Source of the DNA: Actinoplanes sp. NBC_00393 | Lineage (GTDB): Bacteria > Actinomycetota > Actinomycetes > Mycobacteriales > Micromonosporaceae | Direction of reading: 5' to 3' | DNA: 64,000 nucleotides | NCBI RefSeq assembly: GCF_036053395.1 | Contig: NZ_CP107942.1 | Span: 3,748,501 to 3,812,500 of the forward strand | Shown here: positions 16,564 to 25,774 of the stretch, in pieces | Layout: the number at the start of each line of letters is the position of its first letter | How positions within the stretch are numbered: position 1 is the first letter of the stretch | The notes under the pieces: model-generated | What the model was told of the DNA's origin: nothing | Databases searched by the model: none | The model's input: only the letters and a program-made list of their open reading frames with translations | Translations under genes and position numbers: made by a program

Positions 16564-17442
16564 ATGACACAGGCATTCTCCGACAATCGCGGCGGCCCGA
16601 CCGCCTTACGCATGCGTGTGGGGGCACGCCTGCGCCGGTACCGTCTGGCCCGGCAGGTCTCCCGCGAGGACGCCGGCTGGCACATCCGCGCCTCCGAATC
16701 CAAGATCAGCCGGATGGAGCTGGGCCGGGTCCCCTTCAAGGAGCGTGATGTCACCGACCTGCTCGCCTTCTACGGCGTGGACGGCGACGAGCGGCAGAGC
16801 TTGCTGACGCTGGTCCGGGAGGCGAACACGCCCGCCTGGTGGCAGCCGTTGTCCGATGTCGTGCCGCCCTGGTTCACGTCGTATCTCGGGCTGGAGCAGG
16901 CCGCCTCGATGATCCGCACCTACGACCTGCACTTCGTCCCGGCCCTGCTGCAGACGCCGGACTACACCCGGGCGTTGCTGGAGCTGTCGTGCGCCTGCTC
17001 CGAGGAGGAGCTCGACCGGCGGGTCTCGCTGCGCCAGGCGCGGCAGCGGGTGCTGCGCGGCGCCAGCCCGGCGGTGCTGTGGGCGGCGGTGGACGAGGCG
17101 GCCCTGCGCCGCCAGCTCGGCGGCCCGGAGGTCATGCGCCGGCAGCTGGAGGTGCTGGCCGAGGCCAGCCGGGTCCCCAACATCCGGTTGCACATCGGCT
17201 CGTTCCGGGCGGACGCGCTGGCCACGGCCGCTCTGCCGTTCACCATTCTGCGTTTCGCCGAGCCGGAGCTGCCGGACATGGTCTATCTGGAGCAGCCGAC
17301 CGGCGCGACCTATGTCGACCGGCCACTCGACGTGGAGCACTACACCCTGGCCATCGACCGGGCCTGCGCCGGCGCCGCGCCGCCGAACCGCGCCGCCTCG
17401 GTCATCGCGGGCATGCTGGGCCCGCACCGCGCCGCGGCTTAG
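16564..17442 (+). CDS. XRE-family regulator with DUF5753 domain
   Basis: 292 residues starting at ATG 16564, with GAGGGGGA upstream. The N-terminal helix-turn-helix (about 17-65) contains VGARLRRYRLARQVSREDAG and SESKISRMELGRVPF. The DUF5753 domain (about 95-285) contains YLGLEQAASMIRTYDLHFVP, ALLQTPDYTRALL and the C-terminal YLEQPTGATYVDRP. In actinomycetes these regulators usually sit beside a small DUF397-type protein and have been linked to development, secondary metabolism and toxin-antitoxin-like pairs. The partner here is probably the small gene at 17593. Confidence 0.92.
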   Translation: MTQAFSDNRGGPTALRMRVGARLRRYRLARQVSREDAGWHIRASESKISRMELGRVPFKERDVTDLLAFYGVDGDERQSLLTLVREANTPAWWQPLSDVVPPWFTSYLGLEQAASMIRTYDLHFVPALLQTPDYTRALLELSCACSEEELDRRVSLRQARQRVLRGASPAVLWAAVDEAALRRQLGGPEVMRRQLEVLAEASRVPNIRLHIGSFRADALATAALPFTILRFAEPELPDMVYLEQPTGATYVDRPLDVEHYTLAIDRACAGAAPPNRAASVIAGMLGPHRAAA

Positions 17443-17509
17443 CCGTACCGGCTCGTCTGATCGGCGGAGCCGGCCATCCGATCTTCCATATCTCCGTTCG
17501 CTGTGCATA

Positions 17510-17550
17510 TGCACGTGCAGGAGCACTTGATTCTGCGAGTGCAGGAGCAC
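17510..17550. promoter_or_regulatory. Palindrome plus 12-nt direct repeat before the small gene
   Basis: TGCACGTGCA (17510-17519) is followed by two copies of GTGCAGGAGCAC (17515-17526 and 17539-17550), 24 bp apart, about two helical turns. This places possible regulator sites on one DNA face upstream of the gene at 17593. Confidence 0.5.
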
Positions 17551-17592
17551 AACCTTGGACGCGACGAACAAACTGGACGATGGGATACGGCC

Positions 17593-17841
17593 ATGGACAG
17601 AAACCGCGGTCCTGAGCGGCCGGCGAGTCAGTTCGACGAGGACGACTACTGCTTCGGCAGCGGGCCGCTGCGGTTACGCGTCGAACGTGTCCACTGGGAC
17701 AGCCCGGTGGAGTATCGCGGGGACCTCTGGTACGAGGTCGACGGCATGGAGGTCAGTTCCCTCGGCCACCAGGTGGGCCGCCGCCGCGTCATGATCAGGG
17801 CGCGGTGCCTGACGTCGCTGCCGTCCAATCGCCGGCAGTGA
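17593..17841 (+). CDS. Small acidic/basic protein next to an XRE regulator
   Basis: 82 residues (DEDDYCFGSGPLRLRVERV, then a beta-rich middle, then a basic tail RRRVMIRARCL). Its size and position match the small partners of DUF5753 regulators, but the sequence does not show the usual DUF397 WRKSS motif, so I give no family name. ATG 17593 is preferred because the upstream part of the open frame is made of the repeat region. It ends 6 bp before the convergent GH31 gene. Confidence 0.6.
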   Translation: MDRNRGPERPASQFDEDDYCFGSGPLRLRVERVHWDSPVEYRGDLWYEVDGMEVSSLGHQVGRRRVMIRARCLTSLPSNRRQ

Positions 17842-17847
17842 CAGTGC

Positions 17848-20217
17848 TCAGGGACGGGCCGTCAGGATCTCGCCGACCGCGGTGGCCAGCGCCTCGTCGA
17901 GGTCGAGGGCCTGCAGGACGGACAGGCGCACCGGCAGCGAGTGCCCGGACGTGGCGGCCTCGTACACGCGGGTCTTGGTCAGGTACTCGATCTGCGCCCG
18001 GTTCAACAGGGTGAACAGCCGTTCCGCGACGTCGTTGCGGCGCAGCCTCGGACGAGCGCCGAGAGCGATCGTCAAGGCGGCCGTGGTGGGCACCCGCTCG
18101 ACAGTGATGCGGGTCCGGGTTCCCTCGCGACGGACGTCCGCCGGCACGGGCACGTCGTCGACGGTGGCCACCGGCTCATCGGTGCCCGCGAACGCCGGCA
18201 GGGTCAGCGTCCAGGTGCGCACGGCCGGTACGGCGTCCACCGCGCCGCGCGCCGGCCCGGCCACCAGCGTTCCGGGCTCCTGCTCGTAGCGGAGGAGCGT
18301 ACGGGCGACCGCGTCGCCGTCCTCGATCAGCTCGAACTCGCCGTCAGCGCCGACCACCACGAGCACCTCGACGCGCTCCGGGTTGCCGAGGTCGTTGGCC
18401 GGCACGGCGTCACCGTCGAGCGCGACGATCGCCCCGGCAGCGGCCAGGACGGGAATGGTGGCGAGGTCGCGGTGCAGGTAGATCGTGCGGCCACCGTCGT
18501 ACACCAGGTCGGTGAACACGTCGACCCAGACGCCGTCGGGCAGCCAGGCCCTGACCCGGCCCAGGCCGGTCCGCCGGTCGGCCGGTTCGGTGATCGGCGC
18601 GACCAGCAGCTCGGTGCCGAACTGGTACTGGTGGGGAACCTGGTAGGCCTCGTCGGCGCCGGGTGCGCGGTAGTACATGGGCAGCACCAGCGGAAGGCCG
18701 TCCGCGGCAGCCCGGTGGTTCATGGTGTGCAGGTACGGCACGAGCCGGTGCCGCAGCCGCAGGAACGCCGTCATCACCTCGGCGACGTGTGACGGGAACG
18801 CCCACGGCTCCTTGGTCAGGAACGGGTTCTTCGCCGAGTGCAGCCGCATGATCGGCGAGAACGTTCCGAACTGCACCCAACGGGTGGCCAGCTCGTCGTC
18901 GCGTACCCCGAAGAAGTGCCCGCCGATGTCGTGACTCCACCAGCCGTACCCGATGTTGGCCGCGGTGGCGGTGAAGTGCGGCTGGAAGGCCAGCGAGGCC
19001 CAGGAGACGACGGTGTCGCCGGAGAAGCCCACCGGGTAGCGGTGGCTGCCCGGCCCGGCGTACCGGGAGAAGGTGAGCGCGCGCCGCCCGTCACGCCCGT
19101 TGTCCAGGTAGTGGAAGTGGTTGAGCATCCAGAGCGGATCGATGCCGGCGACCCGCGAGTGCGGCCCGGACTGCCAGTCCAGCCACCAGAAGTCGACGCC
19201 GTCAGCCTCCAGGCCGCGGTGCAGCACGTCGAAGTAGGCGGCCAGGAACCGCCGGTCGGTGACGTCGAACGCGATCGGCTCCCCCCGCGAGGGGTCGCGG
19301 TCGAGGGCGGCGGCCATCGCCGGGTACGCCTGCTCGTGCGCGCGGATCCCGTCGGCCGGATGCACGTTCAGCGTGACGCGCAGGCCGGCGTCGTGCAGCC
19401 GGCCCAGGAATTTCGCCGGCTGCGGGAACAGCTCCCGGTTCCAGGTGTAGCCGGTCCAGCCGCTGCCGTGCGCCGGGTCGACGTCGACCAGGTGCCAGTC
19501 CATGTCCAGGACGGCGACCGAGAACGGGATCCCGGCGTCGCGGAACCGGGCCATCAGCGCCAGGTACGACTCCGCGGTGTACCGGTGGTGCCGGCTCCAC
19601 CAGTTGCCCAGCGCGTAGCGGGGCAGCACCGGCACCGGCCCGGACACGGCGTAGAAGGCCTGCAGCGCGGCGGTGTAGTCGTGGCCGTAGGCGAACACGT
19701 ACAGGTCGGTGCGGCCGATGTTGTCCGCGGCGACCCAGCCGTCGGCGCCGAACAGCAGCGACTGCGAGTCGTCGAGCACGGCGTATCCGCTGCGCGAGAC
19801 GACGCCCGGCTCCAGCGGAATCGCGCCGTCGGCGTCGTCCAAGGTTCGCGCGGTGCCGCCGAGGGTCGGCGCGGGCTGCCCGTACCGCCACACCGAGTGG
19901 TAGGCGGTGACGCCGCCGCGCACGGCCACGCTCAGCCCGCTGGTGGTGAACGGGCCACGGTCGTACGTCAGATGCATGCGTGCCGTGACGATCTCCAGGT
20001 GGCCACCGCTCTCCGTGACCCGGAAGTCCGGGACCGGCAGGCGCCGGTTGACGGCGAAGGTCGACGCGCGGTCCTCGAAGACGCCGTCCTCGGCGTACTC
20101 CAGGCGCAGCAGACCGTCGGTGAGCACGGTGATGCGGTAGCGGTCGCCGCTGACCACGGCCGCCGCGTCAGCGACCGGCTGCGACGGCACCGGGTACGGA
20201 AACTGTGCGGAACCCAT
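17848..20217 (-). CDS. GH31 family alpha-glycosidase
   Basis: 789 residues, cytoplasmic (no signal peptide). There is an N-terminal beta-sandwich (1-190), a catalytic barrel (about 195-560) and C-terminal beta domains. The nucleophile motif is DFWWLDWQ with Asp347; the acid/base is GFSGD with Asp401. The substrate-pocket motif VAVLDMDWH is typical of GH31 alpha-glucosidases and alpha-xylosidases. It hydrolyses alpha-linked oligosaccharides brought in by the adjacent importer. Its ATG overlaps the permease stop by one base (TGATG), so it is the last gene of a four-gene operon starting at 23876. The exact sugar cannot be told apart from the sequence. Confidence 0.93.
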   Translation of the reverse strand: MGSAQFPYPVPSQPVADAAAVVSGDRYRITVLTDGLLRLEYAEDGVFEDRASTFAVNRRLPVPDFRVTESGGHLEIVTARMHLTYDRGPFTTSGLSVAVRGGVTAYHSVWRYGQPAPTLGGTARTLDDADGAIPLEPGVVSRSGYAVLDDSQSLLFGADGWVAADNIGRTDLYVFAYGHDYTAALQAFYAVSGPVPVLPRYALGNWWSRHHRYTAESYLALMARFRDAGIPFSVAVLDMDWHLVDVDPAHGSGWTGYTWNRELFPQPAKFLGRLHDAGLRVTLNVHPADGIRAHEQAYPAMAAALDRDPSRGEPIAFDVTDRRFLAAYFDVLHRGLEADGVDFWWLDWQSGPHSRVAGIDPLWMLNHFHYLDNGRDGRRALTFSRYAGPGSHRYPVGFSGDTVVSWASLAFQPHFTATAANIGYGWWSHDIGGHFFGVRDDELATRWVQFGTFSPIMRLHSAKNPFLTKEPWAFPSHVAEVMTAFLRLRHRLVPYLHTMNHRAAADGLPLVLPMYYRAPGADEAYQVPHQYQFGTELLVAPITEPADRRTGLGRVRAWLPDGVWVDVFTDLVYDGGRTIYLHRDLATIPVLAAAGAIVALDGDAVPANDLGNPERVEVLVVVGADGEFELIEDGDAVARTLLRYEQEPGTLVAGPARGAVDAVPAVRTWTLTLPAFAGTDEPVATVDDVPVPADVRREGTRTRITVERVPTTAALTIALGARPRLRRNDVAERLFTLLNRAQIEYLTKTRVYEAATSGHSLPVRLSVLQALDLDEALATAVGEILTARP

Positions 20218-21068
20218 CAGCTCTTGACCGATCCGGCGGTGAGCCCGCCAACGATGTAGCGCTGCAGAAACAGGAACAGCAGGACCACCGGCAGGGCGGT
20301 CATCAGGGCGCCGGCCGCGAAGACACCGAGGTTGTTCGACCGGTCCGACTCGATGATGCCGTACAGGCCGACCGCGAGGGTCTTTCGCTGGGTATCGGTG
20401 AGAAAGATCGAGGCGAGCAGGAACTCGCCGAGCGTGCCGACGAAGGCGAGCAGCCCGGTGACGGCCAGGATCGGCCGGGCCAGCGGCAGGATGATGCGCA
20501 CGAAGACGGTGCCGTGGCCGGCGCCGTCCATGATCGCTGCCTCGTCCAGCTCCCGCGGCACGGTGTCGAAGTAGCCCTTGAGCAGCCAGACCTGGGCCAG
20601 CGCCCCACCCATCAGCACCAGGCTGTATCCCGCGATCGTGTTGAGCCCCAGCGCCGGGATCGCCTCCCCCATCGCGGTGAACATGGTGAACAGGGCGACC
20701 GCGGCGAGGAACTGCGGGAACATCTGGATCAGCAGCAGGCTGAGCTGGCCGCCACGGCGGCCACGGAAACGGAAGCGGGAGAAGGCGTACGCCGAGAGCG
20801 CACTACAGAAGATCTGTACGCCGGTGACCGCCACACACACCAGCACGGTGTTGAGCGACCACCGCAGGAACGGCCGCGACGGGTCGTCGAACAGCGCCCG
20901 GAAGTGCACCAGGCTGAACTCGGTCGGAACGACACTGGTCGAGACGACGGTGCCCAGCGGGTTGAACGCCGCCGAGACGACGTAGAGCACGGGGACGACG
21001 GCGAAGGCCACGGCCAGCAGAGCGGCGACGTGGCGCCAGCCGACCTCCCGCCACCAGCGCACGGTCAC
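20217..21068 (-). CDS. Carbohydrate ABC transporter permease, MalG type
   Basis: 283 residues with six transmembrane helices and the EAA loop (ELDEAAIMDGAGHGTVFVRI) that docks to the ATPase. The C-terminus LQRYIVGGLTAGSVKS is the classical MalG ending. Start GTG 21068 lies just after the stop of the MalF-type gene (21070). It forms the membrane pore together with that protein. No ATPase is encoded in the operon. Confidence 0.93.
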   Translation of the reverse strand: MTVRWWREVGWRHVAALLAVAFAVVPVLYVVSAAFNPLGTVVSTSVVPTEFSLVHFRALFDDPSRPFLRWSLNTVLVCVAVTGVQIFCSALSAYAFSRFRFRGRRGGQLSLLLIQMFPQFLAAVALFTMFTAMGEAIPALGLNTIAGYSLVLMGGALAQVWLLKGYFDTVPRELDEAAIMDGAGHGTVFVRIILPLARPILAVTGLLAFVGTLGEFLLASIFLTDTQRKTLAVGLYGIIESDRSNNLGVFAAGALMTALPVVLLFLFLQRYIVGGLTAGSVKS

Positions 21069-21069
21069 G

Positions 21070-22599
21070 TCAGTGCACCTCCTCGAGACTGCGGGTGGCC
21101 CGGAACTGGGCCGCGGCCAGCACCCCGGTGATGACGAACAGCAGGGTGGCGATGGCGGACGCGAAACCGAACTGGGCACCGCCAGCGCCGAAGGCCAGCC
21201 GCACGGTGTAGCTGATCAGGATGTCGGTCGCGCCGGCGTTCGGGTTGTCGGGCGTGAACGGCCCGCCGTGGGTGAGCAGCTCGACGACGTTGTAGTTGTT
21301 GAAGTTGAACGCGAACCCGGCCACCAGAATCGGTGCGATCGCCACCAGCACCAGCGGGAACGTGATCCGGCGGAAGGCGGTCAGCCGGCCGGCGCCGTCG
21401 ATGGTCGCGGCTTCGCGCACGTCCGCCGGGATCGCCTGCAGCGCGCCGGTGGTGACCAGGAACATGTACGGGAAGCCCAGCCACAGGTTCAGCAGCAGCA
21501 GCGCCGCCTTGGCCGCGAACGGATCGCCGAGCCAGTTCACGTGCAGCCCGGTCAGACCGTTGATCAGCCCGAAGTCCTGGTTGAAGAACCCGGACCACAC
21601 CAGGATGCTGATGAACCCGGGGATGGCGTAGGGCAGCAGCAGGACCGAGCGGTAGAGCTTCTGCCCGCGCACGCGCGGGTCGTTGAGGGTGACCGCCAGC
21701 ACCAGCCCGAGGGCGAGGGTCAGCGCCACCGACCCGGCCGCGAAGACCACCGTCCAGGCGAAGATCCCTAAGAAGCTGCCGAGGATCCGCGGATCGGTGA
21801 ACACCTTGCGGTAGTTGTCCAGCCCGACGCCGGCCCGCCAGGACTGGTCGGTCAGCCGGGTGCCGCCGCCGTCGACGAAGTACTCCCGGTCGCCCTGCCG
21901 CTGCACGGTGTACCGCACGCCGGTGTCGGTGTTGACGATGGTGTCGGTGGCTTCGTCGTAGCGCAGCACGGCACGGCCTTCGAACGCCTCGCGCAGCCCC
22001 CGCGACCGGATGGCCCCGCCCTCGGTCGGCACCGCGAACTCGCGCAGATGCGGCGCGGCGTCGTTGACCTGCTTCGGGGTCAGGAACGTGTAGCCGGGCG
22101 CGGCGGTGACGAATCCGCCGGCGACCGTCACCTGATCCGGCTCCAGGCGCACCAGGCCCTCCTCGGTGCCGGAGAACGCCTCGGCGGTCGCCGGGTCGAC
22201 CAGGAAGAACGTGAAGGGACCGGCGACCGGGTTCCCGGTGGTGGCGACGGCGAGATGGAACGTCGGCGAATCCGGCGTCTCGACCACGGAGGTGGCCAGC
22301 ACCTGGGTGATGGTCTCCTGCTTGGTCGTGCGGGTGCCGTCGCCGTAGTTGGTCGTGGACAACTGCAGGGTGGCCAGGACCGGTGTGACCGTGAACAGCA
22401 CGAGCAGGATCGTGCCGGGGACCAGGTACTTGGCGACCAGCGGGCGGCGGGTGGCGTAGGTGCCGACCAGCACCGCGACGATCACCCAGGCCACGGCGAG
22501 CACGGCGTAGTGCCGGCCGGACACCAGGCTCGGGGTGAGCGCCGCGGCGGTGCCGACCGCCGTCCCCAGGCAGAGCACCCGGATCAGGACGGCGATCAC
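21070..22599 (-). CDS. Carbohydrate ABC transporter permease, MalF type with large periplasmic insertion
   Basis: 509 residues, much longer than typical actinobacterial permeases (about 300). After two N-terminal helices and a third at about 58-80, residues 85-265 form a soluble extracytoplasmic domain. The core permease helices follow, with the EAA loop DVREAATIDGAGRLTAFRRI. The layout matches enterobacterial MalF with its P2 domain, which contacts the maltose-binding protein. GTG 22599 overlaps the binding-protein stop (GTGA). This supports a maltodextrin-like alpha-glucoside as the substrate. Confidence 0.93.
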   Translation of the reverse strand: MIAVLIRVLCLGTAVGTAAALTPSLVSGRHYAVLAVAWVIVAVLVGTYATRRPLVAKYLVPGTILLVLFTVTPVLATLQLSTTNYGDGTRTTKQETITQVLATSVVETPDSPTFHLAVATTGNPVAGPFTFFLVDPATAEAFSGTEEGLVRLEPDQVTVAGGFVTAAPGYTFLTPKQVNDAAPHLREFAVPTEGGAIRSRGLREAFEGRAVLRYDEATDTIVNTDTGVRYTVQRQGDREYFVDGGGTRLTDQSWRAGVGLDNYRKVFTDPRILGSFLGIFAWTVVFAAGSVALTLALGLVLAVTLNDPRVRGQKLYRSVLLLPYAIPGFISILVWSGFFNQDFGLINGLTGLHVNWLGDPFAAKAALLLLNLWLGFPYMFLVTTGALQAIPADVREAATIDGAGRLTAFRRITFPLVLVAIAPILVAGFAFNFNNYNVVELLTHGGPFTPDNPNAGATDILISYTVRLAFGAGGAQFGFASAIATLLFVITGVLAAAQFRATRSLEEVH

Positions 22600-23876
22600 T
22601 TAGCCGGGACCACACTCTCGATGGTGCTGGCGGTCTTCTGCATCGTCGAGGCCGGGTCGGCGCCGCCGACGATCGCGGCGTACGCCTGACCGAGCGGCGG
22701 CCACACCCCCGACATGAACGGGAAGTCCGGCAGCGGGGTCGAGTTCTTCGCGCCGGCGGCGAGTTTCGCCATGTCCGGGTCCTTGGCCGACACCGAGGCC
22801 AGCACGTCGGTGCGCACCGGCGGGCGCGGGTCCTGGGTGTACATCGCCGTCATCGCCTCCGGCGTGTTCATGGTCTTGGTGATGAACTCCTGCGCGAAGG
22901 CGGGGTTGCGCGCCTTCGACATGAGCCAGAACGCCTGGGCGGCCAGGAACGGTGAGGCCGGTTCGCCGCCGGCGAACGGCGGAACCGGCGTGATGTCGTA
23001 GGGCACCCCGGACTTGCGGATGTCGGCCAGCGCCCACGGCCCGGAGACCAGGTAGGCGGCTTTGCCGTCGGTGAACTGGGCGATCGCGTTCGTCCCGTCG
23101 ACCGAACGGGTCAGCACCTTCGAGCCACCCTCCCCCAGCGCGGCGATCTTGCTCGCGGCGGCGATCGACTCCGCGGTGCCGACGCCGACCTGCTGCGGGT
23201 CGTACTGGCCGTCGGCGTCGATGGCGAACAGCGAGCCGCCGGCCGAGGTGAAGAACGGCTCCATGTGGTAGGCGTCGCCGTCCTGCCCGACCGGCAGCGA
23301 CAGCGCCCGCTCGACCGTCCCCTTCTTGACGGCGGCCTGCCCGGTAGAGACCAGTTCCTCGACGGTCGCCGGCGCTTTCGGGGCCGCCTTGGTGTTGCGG
23401 TAGAGGACGAGGTTCTCCATGCCGTACGGCAGCGCCCAGACCTGGCCGTTGCGGGTCACCGACGCCAGCGCGCCGGACTCGTACGCGGTGAGGTCCTCGG
23501 CGCGCAGCGGCAGCGGTGCGATCGCGCCGTTCTGCAGCGCCCCGCCCAGGAAGTCGTTGGGCAGCATCAGGACGTCCGGGCCGTTGCCGGCCGTGTTGGC
23601 GGTGATCGCGTTGGCGGCCAGGTCGGCGGAGATCACCTGCACCGCCACGGTGATCCCGTTCTGCCGGCCGAAGTCCTCGGCGATCGGCTGCACGGCGCGG
23701 CTCGCCACCTCCGAGGTCCAGATCACCAGGTCGGCGTTCTGCCGGGCCGGCGCGCCGCTGGCCGCGGGGGCGGCGCCGGTCGGTGCCGGCGAAGCGGGCT
23801 GCCCGTCGGAGCAGGCGGCGACAGCCAGCAGGGTGACCGCGGCGACCAGGGCGCAGCGTCTCTGTATCGGCTTCAT
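22596..23876 (-). CDS. Sugar-binding lipoprotein of the ABC importer, MalE type
   Basis: 426 residues. A signal peptide with lipobox (LLAVAACSDG, lipidated Cys about residue 22) is followed by a Pro/Ala/Thr linker and a family 1 extracellular solute-binding fold. That fold includes VIWTSEVASRAVQPIAEDFG, NGPDVLMLPNDFLGG, VWALPYGMENLVLYRNT and AAYLVSGPWALADI. It delivers alpha-glucosides to the MalF/MalG pair. It is the first gene of the operon, 17 bp from a perfect LacI-type operator, so LacI repression of the whole operon is very likely. Confidence 0.95.
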   Translation of the reverse strand: MKPIQRRCALVAAVTLLAVAACSDGQPASPAPTGAAPAASGAPARQNADLVIWTSEVASRAVQPIAEDFGRQNGITVAVQVISADLAANAITANTAGNGPDVLMLPNDFLGGALQNGAIAPLPLRAEDLTAYESGALASVTRNGQVWALPYGMENLVLYRNTKAAPKAPATVEELVSTGQAAVKKGTVERALSLPVGQDGDAYHMEPFFTSAGGSLFAIDADGQYDPQQVGVGTAESIAAASKIAALGEGGSKVLTRSVDGTNAIAQFTDGKAAYLVSGPWALADIRKSGVPYDITPVPPFAGGEPASPFLAAQAFWLMSKARNPAFAQEFITKTMNTPEAMTAMYTQDPRPPVRTDVLASVSAKDPDMAKLAAGAKNSTPLPDFPFMSGVWPPLGQAYAAIVGGADPASTMQKTASTIESVVPAK

Positions 23877-23892
23877 CGCGATCCTCTCGATT

Positions 23893-23910
23893 CGCGTAAA
23901 CGTTTACGCG
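23893..23910. promoter_or_regulatory. LacI-type operator in front of the sugar operon
   Basis: CGCGTAAACGTTTACGCG is a perfect 18-bp palindrome with the central CG of LacI/CcpA-type boxes. It lies between the binding-protein start (23876) and the divergent LacI gene. Confidence 0.9.
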
Positions 23911-24014
23911 CCAAGAGTGGGCTGCATCACCACCTCTGTCAACCATCGAAATACCTGAGTCCGCTGTCACGGCTACCAACTGCTCAAACGCTCGAAGCGA
24001 GTGTCCCAACATCG

Positions 24015-24030
24015 ACGCAAACGCTTACGT
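24015..24030. promoter_or_regulatory. Second LacI-type operator at the regulator start
   Basis: ACGCAAACGCTTACGT is a near-palindrome with the same AAACG core as the site at 23893. It sits 29 bp before the preferred LacI start and overlaps an upstream alternative GTG (24029), pointing to autoregulation and against that start. Confidence 0.8.
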
Positions 24031-24058
24031 GAACTACCGTACTCGCGTGGTGTTGAAC

Positions 24059-25075
24059 ATGGCCGACCTCGCCGAGCGCGCCGGCGTCTCCATCGCGACG
24101 GTGTCCCGGGCCCTGAGCGGCGCGCCCGGCGTGTCGGAGGAGACCCGGCGCCGGATCAAGAGCCTCGCCGAGGACCTGTCGTACACCGTCTCGCCGGACG
24201 CCGCCCGGCTCGCCCGCGGCGCCCGCGGCCGCGTCGCGGTGGTGACGCCGGACGTCGCGCACTGGTTCTACGCGGCCATGCTCGACGGCATCGTGACCAG
24301 CCTGCGCGGCACCGACCTCGACGTGATGCTCTACGAGGTCAAGGAGGAGCGGGAACGGCGGCGCTTCTTCGAGGAACTGCCCGCCCGCCGGCAGGTGGAC
24401 GCGCTCATCCTGATTGCGCTGCCGATCAGCGACGACGAACGGCGGCGGCTGGACCTGATGGGCGTCACCGTCGTGATGGCCGGCGGAACGCTGCGCGAGC
24501 ACCCGCACGTGCGCATCGACGACGTCGCGGCCGGCCGGCAGGCCACCGCGCAACTCGTCCGGGCCGGCCACGAACGGATCGCAATGATCAACTCGACCGG
24601 CACGTGGAGCCTCGAGTACGCCGCGCCCGGCGCCCGGCTGCGCGGCTTCACCAGCGCCCTGGAGGAGGCCGGTCTCGCCGTGCGCCCCGAGTACGTCGTG
24701 CATCGCCGCTGGGGCAGCCACGGCGGAGTCGAGGGGATGAGCGCGCTGCTGAGCCTGCCGCAGCCGCCGACCGCGGTCGTGGCCTTCTCCGACGAGGTGG
24801 CGTTCGGCGCCCTGCGCACGCTGCGCCGCGCCGGTGTGCCGGTCCCCTACGCGATGTCGGTGGTCGGCATCGACGACCACCACCTCGCCGACATGTTCGA
24901 CCTGAGCACCGTGCACCAGCCGGTGACGCAGCAGGGGTTCGCCGCCGGCGAGCTCGCGCGCCGGATCCTGCAGGAGGCGCAGGTCGACTCCCTGCACGTC
25001 ACGCTGCCGACCCACGTCGTGGTCCGCGGCACCACCGCAGCGCCGCCGGAGCCGCCGCCCGGGCGTCAGCCGTAG
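24059..25075 (+). CDS. LacI-family transcriptional repressor
   Basis: 338 residues. The N-terminal helix-turn-helix is MADLAERAGVSIATVSRALS, followed by the hinge helix (AARLARGARGRVAV) and a periplasmic-binding-protein-like effector domain (VVAFSDEVAFGALRTLRRAG, VVGIDDH, VHQPV). I chose ATG 24059 because the helix-turn-helix begins there and an operator covers the upstream alternative start. No ribosome binding site is visible, so the message may be leaderless. It most likely represses the divergent binding protein-permease-GH31 operon until an alpha-glucoside binds. Its 3' end overlaps the convergent TetR gene by 10 bp. Confidence 0.92.
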   Translation: MADLAERAGVSIATVSRALSGAPGVSEETRRRIKSLAEDLSYTVSPDAARLARGARGRVAVVTPDVAHWFYAAMLDGIVTSLRGTDLDVMLYEVKEERERRRFFEELPARRQVDALILIALPISDDERRRLDLMGVTVVMAGGTLREHPHVRIDDVAAGRQATAQLVRAGHERIAMINSTGTWSLEYAAPGARLRGFTSALEEAGLAVRPEYVVHRRWGSHGGVEGMSALLSLPQPPTAVVAFSDEVAFGALRTLRRAGVPVPYAMSVVGIDDHHLADMFDLSTVHQPVTQQGFAAGELARRILQEAQVDSLHVTLPTHVVVRGTTAAPPEPPPGRQP

Positions 25076-25677
25076 ATGCCCAGCAACGCCCGGGACGCGG
25101 CCTCGACGATCTCGTCGGTGCTGGCTCGCAGGGTGCCGTCCAACCACGCGGTGATGAGTTCGGCCATGCCGCCGATGAACAACATGCCGCCGATCTCGTC
25201 CTCGGTGACGCTGTGGCCGGGTGAGCCGAGCAGCCTGCGCGACTCGATCGCCGACTGGTGGGCGAGGTGGCGCAGCAGTGCGGTGCGGCGACGGCGCAGC
25301 TTCGGCACGGCGAGCGACTCCACGATGGCCACCCGTCCCTTGCGGGGATCGTCGAGCAACAGTTCCAGGAAGGCGCGCACCGATGCGCGTACCCGTGCTC
25401 CCGGATCGTCGCCTGCGGCCTCGGCCGCCGTGCGACTGGTCTCCTCGATCTCGGCCGCGATGGTGTCCATGACCGCTTCGAGCAGCGCGTCGAGCCCGGT
25501 GAAACTCTCGTAGAAGTAGCGCTCGCTCAGACCCGCCTCGGCGCAGACGGCGGTCATCGTGGTGCGGATCCGCGGGTCGGCCCAGACCGTGAGGGCGGCG
25601 GCGAGCAGCCGGGTGCGGCGCTGCGCCACCCGGTCGGCGGCGCTGACGCCCCGGTAGACACCTTGCTGGACCGCCAT
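25066..25677 (-). CDS. TetR-family regulator of the P450/acyl-CoA operon
   Basis: 203 residues with an N-terminal TetR helix-turn-helix (about 15-65: RRTRLLAAALTVWADPRIRT, VCAEAGLSERYFYESF) and a helical ligand-binding domain. ATG 25677 is read divergently from the P450 operon with a 97-bp spacer, the usual layout for a local repressor. Like many TetR proteins beside acyl-CoA dehydrogenase operons, it may sense an acyl-CoA intermediate; that is inference. No clear palindromic operator stands out in the spacer. Confidence 0.9.
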   Translation of the reverse strand: MAVQQGVYRGVSAADRVAQRRTRLLAAALTVWADPRIRTTMTAVCAEAGLSERYFYESFTGLDALLEAVMDTIAAEIEETSRTAAEAAGDDPGARVRASVRAFLELLLDDPRKGRVAIVESLAVPKLRRRRTALLRHLAHQSAIESRRLLGSPGHSVTEDEIGGMLFIGGMAELITAWLDGTLRASTDEIVEAASRALLGIYG

Positions 25678-25774
25678 GACGCAACCATGCCACAACACGC
25701 CCGCAACATTGACAGGACGCCCTTCCCGAATCACGCTGGTCGATACGGACGAGCCATCCGCGAGGTGTGAGCCA

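Noticed and set aside
25709..25714. TTGACA as a -35 element of the P450 operon
   Set aside because: No acceptable -10 hexamer occurs at 16-19 bp spacing.
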